Shown piece by piece: positions 55,260 through 63,020 of a DNA stretch of 64,000 nt; the first letter of the stretch is position 1; the number at the start of each line of letters is the position of its first letter. The stretch is from JABDMH01 sp965222645. GTDB taxonomy: Bacteria; Bacteroidota; Bacteroidia; Chitinophagales; Saprospiraceae. The stretch covers positions 682,001-746,000 of the forward strand of contig OZ244968.1 in assembly GCA_965222645.1 (NCBI GenBank). Direction: 5' to 3'. The notes below the pieces were generated by a model that made no database searches, was not told the origin of the DNA, and saw nothing but the letters and a program-made list of their open reading frames with translations. The position numbers were made by a program, and so were the translations under genes.

Positions 55260-57428
55260 TAACCATCGGTACAAAGGTAACCGTCGGTCGTATCCAGCAA
55301 CAATAAAGTTATGGCATTTTTAAATACGATTATCTAACCAATGTGATTTTGTCTGGTTTATAGGGGGTCAAACCAGATAGTAATACCATGCTTTTAACAA
55401 GTCTCCTTGGAAAATTTCTGAATCGGTTAGTTTATTCTTCAAAAGGCTCCTGAAAATATGTGAGTTTTGACTTCGGATACTTTCACTCACTGAATGAGAA
55501 ATCCCTGCGTCATTATTTAATATAGAATCTAGATATTGAAGTAGTTCTTTTTCTTGATTCATTCTGACCAGCATTCGACATTTCCAAACATGCTCATTGT
55601 CTGTTCTCTTGTCAAAGGGAATATCGTTTATTGATGCAAGAAGATTTGGATAGTCTCTTTTATAGTATAAATTGATTAGTTGAAGGGAATCTAACATTTG
55701 GGGAATGTAAGGGTAAAAGATATTGCTAAAGTTATTAGAGTGCCTATCTAATAATCGTACTTTTTCCAGAGTGTTTTCGAAGAGCATGATGTTCTTTTGT
55801 TGAGTTGCCATCAATAAGGAAGCAACATTGACCAGAAGATCATTCGGAAATATGGTACGCATCTCATCTAAAATTTTACACTTTTCAGTGGCGTCAAGCG
55901 AATTTCGGTCAGTTAGAGAGAAGATAAATTGTTCATAGGGATTGAATAATTGCTTAACTGAGTCAGCCAAGTTGTAATCTGGATCAAAATCATAAAGAAA
56001 AATTCTTGCCAGGTGAAAGCTGGGATCTAAATTGACTGCACTATATAGATGATCATTTACCATTGCTTCGCTCAAACCCTTATCAAGGGCTGAAATAAAG
56101 TGTTGATATGCAGTATAATTTGGAATAGAGAATTTACCGGATTGAACATCATCTGAGACCATCCAGTATCCAGCTATTGTTTGTGTCACTGCTTCTACAA
56201 CCGCATTAATATTCTTAATATGTGAAGTAATCTTTGGTATAAGGTACGTCTCATTGTTCATGAGATCAACAATCTGAGGTGAAACTATTAGCGTATCATC
56301 AAGCCTAAAGATATTACCGCAGATTGCAAAATGGAGACCGTCAGTATCCGCTAGAATCTCTTCAAGAGTACTGTACTTACTTGGGAATATGGTAATATCA
56401 GAAATCGATTGCATCGCCCTGCCAATCCAATCACCACACATAATTCCCAAATGACTAAATTCAGGATCATTACTTTGATAACTAAAGGGAATTACTGCAA
56501 CTGTTTTATTTGAAAGGTCAGGCAAATCCTGTGTCTGCGAAAATCCTAACTCAATACCATCATTTGATGGATTCTGACCACCAATATTGGAGAAAAAATA
56601 GGCCACAAGAGCTAAAAATATGAGTACAATTGTCAACCATCGATATGAAGTGGATTTACTATTTTTTTTAGTTGTCCCAGGTTTTATCTGATTGAGATCC
56701 AAGGAGCTCAGGAGATAAATATCTGTCGACTTTGATTTGCCTTTTAGGATTGCTTGTTTTAAGTGCTGAAACTTAATGAAGGATTGTCCACTGACAGTAT
56801 TTACCACGGCCTGCGAGCAACATATTGTCCCAGCCGGCGCCTTTGATTCGATTCGCGCGGCAACGTTAACTCCATCCCCGTATATATCACCACCATCGAC
56901 AATTATCTCCCCCAAATGTATACCGATCCTTAACTTTAAACCAAGATCGTGATTTCCTTCGTTTTGAATTTCATATGCACAAGCCAAAGCGTTCATCGAA
57001 CTGTCGAAGAACGCTAGTATTCCATCGCCAATTTCTTTAATCCATGTCCCATTGTAAAGTTTAATATACTTCTTGTGAAGCAATCGATTCTTCTGTAGTT
57101 CGTTAAGTGCTTGAGGTGTATCACTTGACATTAACTCAGTATATCCAACTAAGTCGGTAAACATTACAGCCGCAAGTCTATTAGTCTTCGTCATCGTTTT
57201 GATTCAGTGTAATCTATTGCCCATAACTCAAAGGAATGTATGCCTGTTTGTGGGCATACATTTCAGTTGGACAAATCGTGCATCAATATGGTAAGGGAAA
57301 GTCATATGACATTTTGGTACATAGATGATGATCATTGAGCACCTTTCGAAAGATAAGATAATCTTTTAGCAGCAATTAGATGGAGAAAGTGGTTGCGAGT
57401 GTAGTGGAAAAGGGGAGGGAGTGAATGA

Positions 57429-58760
57429 TCAGGTCATTTTGAGGGTGTTTTGTTGAGTTTTGGGCATAGAAGAGACCTGTCTGGCAGTGGCAGTTGTCGT
57501 CTTTTGGGTAATATGGGCGTGTCTCAGTGGGGACCCTCTGCTATGTGGAATGGGTAGCCAATTGTATTTCCAGAATCTATCTGGGGCGATTATAGATTTG
57601 TGGAATACCTTAGAATTACAAATGTCGCAAGCTAGAGCTTCCATCCCCAGCATGGCGGTGATTATTTGAAAGACAGTACGGATGGTTTGTGAGTTATTCT
57701 TGATGCAAGTCGGTAGATTTTTGGAGACCTTACGATAGGTAGCACTGGCATGAAGGCCGTAGTATCTGCATTTCTGAAAATAAGGAGGTAGACAGTGGGC
57801 CATAATTTGGTTAATGGCTAGCATGGGCGTGAGATGCTTATAATTCATAGGAACTGTGCTATCCGTGTTTTTTTTATTTCGGTAATCTTTGAAGGTTAGC
57901 GTAACGCGTTTATGAACAGAGTCGTAGTGAAAACGATTTTTGCTTAGACCGATGCGACAAATGTATCTACCCAAATATTCTTGAATTACCTTGGTGTTAG
58001 CAGTGGGTGGTTCAGCATGGACACACCAGGATTTAGCCATGAGGTCTTCGGTCAATTGACTTAAAGATTCTGTGACTGCCAGCTGGTCATAAATATTTCC
58101 AAGGCTGTTCAAAAAGTGTGTACGGAAAGTGTGTCGTATTTGTCTAAAGGCTACGATTTTTTTCTTACGCTTGGGCCAACACCAGTTACCCTCCTTAGAC
58201 AGTCCTCCAAATGTGACCAACGCATGGACATGGACATGGTACTTCAAATCAGAACCGAATGTATGGAGCACCATAATTGCGCCGGGTAGAGCACCGAGAT
58301 TATTCTGTTGCGCTGCACACTTTGATAAGCTGGACCAAGCACTTCTCAAAAGACAATTGTACAATTGTGTCGGATTTCGTTTAGCAAGTCCATTGAGGCG
58401 ATGAGGCATCGTAAAGACAATATGCTGATAGGGGCACTGTAAGATTTTGCTGGCTAATCTGTCTTGCCACTGCAGCCTTTTAACCCCTTGACATTTTGGA
58501 CATCTAGAATTTCCACAACCAAAGTACACGTAGCTTTCTTTATGGCACCCTAAGCAAGTGTATCTGTTGCCACCCAAAGCTGGAGTCTTACACAGCCGAA
58601 TACTACGGATCAATTTAATTTGGGTAAGATCGGGTTGATAGACCGAGATGTACAGTTCACCGAAATCTCTGAATAAGGCACCTATACCATTATCGTTTTC
58701 TACAAATTTGGCAGCATGGCTACAATGGGATGTTTGATGTGTCTGTAGCGATCCTTGCAT
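57429..58760 (-). CDS. IS91-family HUH transposase, copy 2
   Basis: 443 residues, identical to the protein at 42349-43680: zinc ribbon, HVHVHALV histidine motif and catalytic tyrosine in YLGRYICRIG. No mutation separates the copies, so both should be functional. Confidence 0.93.
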   Translation of the reverse strand: MQGSLQTHQTSHCSHAAKFVENDNGIGALFRDFGELYISVYQPDLTQIKLIRSIRLCKTPALGGNRYTCLGCHKESYVYFGCGNSRCPKCQGVKRLQWQDRLASKILQCPYQHIVFTMPHRLNGLAKRNPTQLYNCLLRSAWSSLSKCAAQQNNLGALPGAIMVLHTFGSDLKYHVHVHALVTFGGLSKEGNWCWPKRKKKIVAFRQIRHTFRTHFLNSLGNIYDQLAVTESLSQLTEDLMAKSWCVHAEPPTANTKVIQEYLGRYICRIGLSKNRFHYDSVHKRVTLTFKDYRNKKNTDSTVPMNYKHLTPMLAINQIMAHCLPPYFQKCRYYGLHASATYRKVSKNLPTCIKNNSQTIRTVFQIITAMLGMEALACDICNSKVFHKSIIAPDRFWKYNWLPIPHSRGSPLRHAHITQKTTTATARQVSSMPKTQQNTLKMT

Positions 58761-59575
58761 AGGTGGATATATCTAGCTGTGGTTTTCAGATGCTTATGTC
58801 CAAGATTTTGCTGTAAGAAGACCAAATCTGTGCCAGACTCAAGATGATGAGTAGCATAGCAGTGACGAAATGTGTGAGGAGAAATTTTCTTAGTGAGTCC
58901 CAGCTTTTTCTTGGCTTGTCTGAGGGGCCATCGTAACGAACCTACAGACATTTTCTCACCCTTTTTACGGCCATTAAATAGATAAACGACAGGCCTGCAT
59001 TCCTTAAAATAGAGGCGAAGATATTGAATCAACTCCTTGGGAACCTGTACATATCTGTCCTTAGCTCCCTTACCCTTTCTGACACGAAACTGCATACGTT
59101 GCCCATCTATATCATCAAGACGAAGCGCACACAACTCAGCAGATCTTAGACCACTGGCATACAAAGTGATCAAAACTGCGCGATGTTTAATTAACCGACA
59201 AGATTGAATAATGCGAAATACATCTTGCTGAGAAATTAGCTCCGGCAGGTGTCTCTCTTTGTTCGGTCGAGGTAATTTCTTAAAACTCCACTCCAATTCA
59301 AGTACCTCTTTAAACAATTTGCGCATGGCTGAATAGATGTTATTCATCGTCTGCCATTTGGCTCCATTCTCAACACGGTAAACCAAGTAATGCTTTACTC
59401 TTTCTTGCGTATAAATATCTTTTACCTGCAGCCTGATGCACCATTGGTGATACAGGCGAAAATTGCACAAGTATGTATTTAGCGTATGCCGTGAATAATT
59501 TTTCAGCAATAAATAATCACGATAAGAGGCATAAACCGATTCATAAGAAGAAGTAGACAAATCCATAATTGACAC
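58700..59575 (-). CDS. Tyrosine recombinase of the IS91-type element, copy 2
   Basis: 291 residues, identical to the protein at 43620-44495, with all catalytic residues (ASGLR, HTFRH, LGHKH, RYIHL). The gene overlaps the transposase start by 61 bases. The upstream 78 bases to the element end are identical in both copies and should contain the promoter. Confidence 0.92.
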   Translation of the reverse strand: MSIMDLSTSSYESVYASYRDYLLLKNYSRHTLNTYLCNFRLYHQWCIRLQVKDIYTQERVKHYLVYRVENGAKWQTMNNIYSAMRKLFKEVLELEWSFKKLPRPNKERHLPELISQQDVFRIIQSCRLIKHRAVLITLYASGLRSAELCALRLDDIDGQRMQFRVRKGKGAKDRYVQVPKELIQYLRLYFKECRPVVYLFNGRKKGEKMSVGSLRWPLRQAKKKLGLTKKISPHTFRHCYATHHLESGTDLVFLQQNLGHKHLKTTARYIHLCKDRYRHIKHPIVAMLPNL

Positions 59576-59653
59576 GTTTTGTTATGTCAATCACGAAGAC
59601 AAAAATTATGCTAATCGACCCAAAAATTAGAGCTAAGTAGGATCGGTTTGTTC

Positions 59654-59780
59654 AACGGTCTCGGCTATGAGTAGTTGCGTGGGTTAGCACGAAACTTTGC
59701 AAGTACACACCAAGCTGAAAATCCGCGAGGATTTTCAGAAGTAGGCGAGAACAAGCAATTACTTATAGCCATTGTTGTGC
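59654..59780 (-). other. attC-like site of cassette C2
   Basis: Minus strand: R'' GCGCACAAC, AATGGCTATAAGTAATTGC, loop that itself contains the dyad GAAAATCC/GGATTTTC, GCAACTACTCATAGCC, GAGACCGTT. The stem GGCTATAAGTAATTGC pairs with GCAACTACTCATAGCC apart from a few mismatches. R'' complements the cassette start GTTGTGCGC over nine bases. R' is split by IS91-type copy 2. Confidence 0.9.
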
Positions 59781-60187
59781 GCTGGCATTTTAATTCCATT
59801 TATTTTGATTGTCGTTATATCAAAATAATCAGTTGCTTTTTAGTTTTTTTGCGATTTCGTCGTAATATTCCTGTGTTACAACTTCCGTCCAAGTAGTTGG
59901 TTGTCCGCCTCCATATAAAGCCAAATACGTTACATCACTAGCTTTAGTTGATGAATGCCAGTGTTCGATATCCTTTTCACATTTAATAACATCTCCTGTT
60001 TTAAGAATTACAGGTTCTTTTCCTCTTTCTTGATAGTATGCTGGTTTAACCCCCTAAATATCAGACTTTCGCTACAAGGTTAATAAAATAATTTCAATAT
60101 TGATTAATTTTGCTTTTTGGGAAACGACCGACGGTGACCTTTATACCGATGGTTCATAAAATGGTAGATCTTTATCTGCCATTTTTT

Positions 60188-61228
60188 TCAAGAAGCTCTC
60201 CGAGCTCCTGTTATTTTGGGAAACTCCCTCAAGATCCCATTGCCCGATAGTTTCCAATAAGGAATAGTGATTTTAAATCTTGTCCTTCCTTTGTTTGTTT
60301 GAGTTTGTCTTACCAATCCTGCTTCCCATAATCTCCAGAATAACATCGGTGGCAAACACGCTGTGGATCCATGCAATCTGACCTTATTATACTTCTCATA
60401 GAATATGTTCAATTGATACTCTAAATCCTCCAGGGTCATAAAATGAAACTGGTTCAAATGATCTGCTAAGATGCTATGAAAACTTTCTACATATCCATTC
60501 TGCTCTGGACAATATGGGTAAGTAAACACCTGTTGCAATCCATTTTCCCCTAAGAATTCTCGTACCATTTTTGCTGCAAATTGTGGCCCGTTATCATTTC
60601 TGATTTCCACTTTCAATCCTCTTTTCAATAGATCTGCTGGTTGAAAATACGATGTAATGATGCAGTGCCAAGCTGCTTTTATTTGATGCTGTGTCATTTG
60701 ATATCCTTGAGTCCGGTACAGCACAACTCGTGTAAAGGTGTCTATGATGTTTAAAATATATACTGATCGTGAATATTCTTCTACCCATACTTGCTTGATA
60801 TCCATGGCAATGACCTCCAACGGCCGGCTTGCTTGCACCCGCCTTCCCCTTACTCTTTTCTTTCCTGATGGCCGGTAGCGTCTTTGCAATAAGCCATACT
60901 CCTTCATTAGACGGTAAGTCTTTTTTGCGCCTATCATATAGCCCAATAGCATAAGTGCTGCTGTCATACGTCGATACCCATACTGGGTGTCCGGATCTTC
61001 TAATATACTCTCCATGTCTTCTACAACGTGCTCATTATTTACCACCTCAGTATGTGTCTCATCTACGTACTTGATCGTATTCTTACTCTTTGGTGCACCT
61101 CGCTTTCCGTGCCTCTTCTTATAGGAATGATAGTATTGATTTTTACTCAAGCCGATGATCTTCAATGCCACCTTGACCTGCATCCCTTCAGATACGTAGC
61201 ACCTCACGATCTGCCTCTTTTGGCCCAC
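60188..61228 (-). CDS. ISx3 transposase OrfB
   Basis: 346 residues with the rve core: VIAMDIKQVWVEE (Asp), VEIRNDNGPQFAAKM (Asp) and PEQNGYVESFHSILA (Glu). Upstream region YGYRRMTAALMLLGYMIGAK is the typical HTH of IS3-family OrfB. Its start overlaps orfA by 25 bases at an A-rich slippery site. Confidence 0.92.
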   Translation of the reverse strand: MGQKRQIVRCYVSEGMQVKVALKIIGLSKNQYYHSYKKRHGKRGAPKSKNTIKYVDETHTEVVNNEHVVEDMESILEDPDTQYGYRRMTAALMLLGYMIGAKKTYRLMKEYGLLQRRYRPSGKKRVRGRRVQASRPLEVIAMDIKQVWVEEYSRSVYILNIIDTFTRVVLYRTQGYQMTQHQIKAAWHCIITSYFQPADLLKRGLKVEIRNDNGPQFAAKMVREFLGENGLQQVFTYPYCPEQNGYVESFHSILADHLNQFHFMTLEDLEYQLNIFYEKYNKVRLHGSTACLPPMLFWRLWEAGLVRQTQTNKGRTRFKITIPYWKLSGNGILREFPKITGARRAS

Positions 61229-61521
61229 AGAGGAAGGTTTTTTTTTAATAACTCTTGTTGCATCTTAATCTTTAAGTCCTTCTCTGCCATAATCTCCTTC
61301 AGCCTCGCATTCTCCTTCTCCAGTCTCCGGATTTCTTTCAGTCTCTCCTTTGTCATACCATGGCGAAATCCCATCTCTCCCATCTGCTCAAATTTCTCCT
61401 TCCATTGGTAATAAGTGGCCGGATAAATACCATGCTTCTCCAAGGTCACTTTTACCCCTTTTTGCTTGGCCTCTTCCAAAATCATGAGCTTCTTGTCCTT
61501 ACTAAACGTTCTTCTTTTCAT
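61204..61521 (-). CDS. ISx3 OrfA
   Basis: 105 residues: HTH (RTFSKDKKLMILEEAKQKGV, YYQWKEKFEQMGEMGFRHGM) followed by a leucine-zipper helix (LKEIRRLEKENARLKEIMAE). It ends in LLKKNLPLWAKRGRS; slippage at the preceding A9 tract would join it to OrfB. Confidence 0.9.
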   Translation of the reverse strand: MKRRTFSKDKKLMILEEAKQKGVKVTLEKHGIYPATYYQWKEKFEQMGEMGFRHGMTKERLKEIRRLEKENARLKEIMAEKDLKIKMQQELLKKNLPLWAKRGRS

Positions 61522-61901
61522 AACTTAAAATTACATTTTTCTATATGTAACTCCTTCTCCTATAATTAGGGGGCTGAAACATATGCTTCTCCATCCACAA
61601 TGATTAAAACTTGAGCAGAGCCGTGTTTGTGCCAATCCAAAGTTGAGTTGGCTTTAAAAGTTGCTTTTGTGATATTATATCCCAATTCTGCGTCGTCGTG
61701 AATTATACCATTCAACCAAGCTTCTCCAATGTAGTGAGTGTTTGGTGCTTTTGTGCCTTCTGTAAGATACGATGAAACTTTATATTCTGCATCTTGGGAA
61801 AAAGCAGATAGTGAGACTAAAATAAAGAGGACTAAAATTGAATTTTTCATATTGTATTTTATTAATCAGTTTATATTTTGTGTTTGGTTTTTACTGCTTG
61901 C

Positions 61902-62040
61902 GCACAACGGCCTGGCTGCATGCGCCGGCCCGCCTATCGTCAATCTTTAAAATCAATGTCGCTCATTTATCTAGGTCCCGCAATGGCTAAAACACCTTAT
62001 ATCTTTATGGCGGGCTGGTCGTTATCGCAGCCTGTTACAC
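61902..62040 (-). other. attC-like site of cassette C1
   Basis: 139 bases. Minus strand: R'' GTGTAAC, AGGCTGCGATAACGACCAGC, CCGCC, loop, GGCGGGCCGGCGCATGCAGCC, AGGCCGTTGTGC (R'). The stem GGCTGC...CGCC pairs with GGCGGGCCGG...GCAGCC. R'' with extension GGTGTGTAAC is the exact complement of the cassette start GTTACACACC. Uninterrupted. Confidence 0.92.
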
Positions 62041-62046
62041 ACCGTA

Positions 62047-62967
62047 TCATAGTTCGCCGATTATCTCTTCCTCCATTTGTTCAAGTTCGATCACCTCCTT
62101 CTTCAGCTTTTTTAAATCCTTTCTAAGTGTCCTCGTCAGACTCATGATCATTGATTTTTGGTTCTTCAGAAACTGATGACTGTTGTTTAGAGACTCATTA
62201 TCATCTAGATCGTTCACCAAGTTAATGCGATACTCTCTCATCAGCTGATCACCGATCTTCGATTCAAATTCCTTGTCTTTAAGAATTTCCCGATAAACGT
62301 CAGAAAGCTCCGCATCAAATTTAATCATAGAATGTTGGATGGCAATCAAGTGGTCCTGATAGTGGTCAATCTTCTTCACTCTGTGGTTAATCATTGCATC
62401 TAAATCTCCCATATTATTATAGAGTTCCTTTGCTTTGTTCTCAACAAATCGAATTGCAGCATTAAATTTTCGATTGAGATTTGAACCCTCTCTAATAGCC
62501 TCCTCTAATTCCTTGATCAATCCAAGTTTTCCATCAATTTTCTTGATTAGACGTCTGTAGTCCCGCAATTTAATTACCTGAATGTCTCGTTCGCGAATTC
62601 TCAATTGTGCCTTGAGTTCCCGTATTACTTCTTTGTATTTATTAGATCTTTTGGAGAGTACATCGATCTCAAAATCCAGTTTCTCTACTGATTTGTTCAA
62701 TTCGTTGTATTCCAGCATCAAATCGAGATAATGCTTTTTGTATAGTTCTAGTAACTGTTCCTGTTCACCGAATAGCTTTTGATAAAGGCTAAATAGTGTT
62801 GTCCGACTCAATCGATCTATTTTGGTCAAGTTATCCGAAATCTTCTTCTCGATTTCCGACAATCTTACCTTCTGTTGCTGTCGAACTGTTCTCAATTTGG
62901 CCAGGTGGTCCTTTGCGAGTTTGATACTCCGGATCTCCTTGACAATATTTTTGAGATTTTCCCTCAA
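62047..62967 (-). CDS. Long coiled-coil protein, cassette C1
   Basis: 306 residues, almost entirely heptad-patterned helix rich in Lys, Glu, Leu and Arg (RTVRQQQKVRLSEIEKKISD, LLELYKKHYLDLMLEYNELN, MSLTRTLRKDLKKLKKEVIE). There is no signal peptide, membrane helix or catalytic motif. No ATG is available near the 5' end; an in-frame TGA precedes the TTG at 62967, which I take as the start, 23 bases inside the cassette boundary. It is the first cassette after the recombinase and should be the best expressed and newest. Its function is unknown; a scaffold or inhibitor role is conceivable. Confidence 0.75.
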   Translation of the reverse strand: MRENLKNIVKEIRSIKLAKDHLAKLRTVRQQQKVRLSEIEKKISDNLTKIDRLSRTTLFSLYQKLFGEQEQLLELYKKHYLDLMLEYNELNKSVEKLDFEIDVLSKRSNKYKEVIRELKAQLRIRERDIQVIKLRDYRRLIKKIDGKLGLIKELEEAIREGSNLNRKFNAAIRFVENKAKELYNNMGDLDAMINHRVKKIDHYQDHLIAIQHSMIKFDAELSDVYREILKDKEFESKIGDQLMREYRINLVNDLDDNESLNNSHQFLKNQKSMIMSLTRTLRKDLKKLKKEVIELEQMEEEIIGEL

Positions 62968-62984
62968 TCAATTTAAATTATGGT

Positions 62985-63020
62985 GTGTAACTCTCTTATA
63001 TACGCTACGTTTCATTATCA
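62985..63020 (-). other. Candidate attI-like insertion point
   Basis: The first cassette begins at 62990 within AGAG/TTACACACC on the minus strand, only 14 bases after the recombinase stop at 63005. The site into which new cassettes enter would thus lie at, and probably overlap, the 3' end of the recombinase gene. I see no second R-type box with certainty, so this is inferred from the position and from the G/TT rule of cassette insertion. Confidence 0.5.

Larger units (their letters stand above)
53835..55375 (+). mobile_element. ISx1 copy 2 (IS3 family)
   Basis: 1541 bp with imperfect inverted ends TGTTCCGCTCCCC...AACCAGAC and, complemented, TGGTTTGACCCCC...AACCAGAC, and a direct repeat GATAG (53830-53834 and 55376-55380). 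It carries orfA and orfB. The element lies opposite in orientation to the gene it interrupts. It is complete and likely the active source of copy 1 or the reverse; the shared parts look identical. Confidence 0.95.
53432..57194 (-). pseudogene. Adenylate/guanylate cyclase-FlgO-TPR protein of cassette C3, split by ISx1
   Basis: 5' part 55376-57194, 3' part 53432-53834. Removing ISx1 copy 2 and one GATAG restores ...LLKAWYYYL-KEDFKMAAEEFK in frame, 738 residues in all. Residues 1-165 are a class III nucleotide cyclase domain (AAVMFTDLVGYTELM, KEIGDGILAFFDSS, IYGDGVNVAARIES). A membrane helix (LTIVLIFLALVAYFFSNIGG) near 190 leads to a FlgO-like segment (KTVAVIPFSYQSNDPEF) and TPR helices. The truncated product could still carry the cyclase domain. 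The architecture mirrors the AraC-type protein at 1480-3681, with a different output domain. Confidence 0.88.
57228..59653 (-). mobile_element. IS91-family element with tyrosine recombinase, copy 2
   Basis: 2426 bp, same ends and hairpin as copy 1 (ori hairpin 57235-57262). Here it lies in the R' box of attC-C2: the minus strand reads CGTT/GAACAAACC at one end and CCTTTGA/GTTATGGGC at the other, so excision would restore CGTTATGGGC. It separates cassettes C2 and C3. Confidence 0.92.
60042..61581 (-). mobile_element. ISx3 (IS3 family)
   Basis: 1540 bp with ends TGGTTTAACCCCCTAAATAT and, complemented, TGTTTCAGCCCCCTAATTAT; direct repeat TATGC (60037-60041 and 61582-61586). It carries overlapping orfA and orfB. 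It is the intact relative of the decayed copies at 32.8-33.2 and 39.3-40.0 kb, so this family has been in the array for a long time and is still active. Confidence 0.94.
59829..61850 (-). pseudogene. Secreted cupin gene of cassette C2, split by ISx3
   Basis: 5' part 61582-61850, 3' part 59829-60041. Without ISx3 and one TATGC the frame reads IIVDGEAYYQERGKEPV and gives 158 residues. It begins with a signal peptide (MKNSILVLFILVSLSAFSQ). The cupin motifs are DWHKHGSAQVLIIVDG (motif 1, HxH ligands) and KCEKDIEHWHSST (motif 2, His ligand), as in small quercetinase-like or ChrR-type metal-binding cupins. The insertion removes motif 2, so the present gene is dead. Confidence 0.87.
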
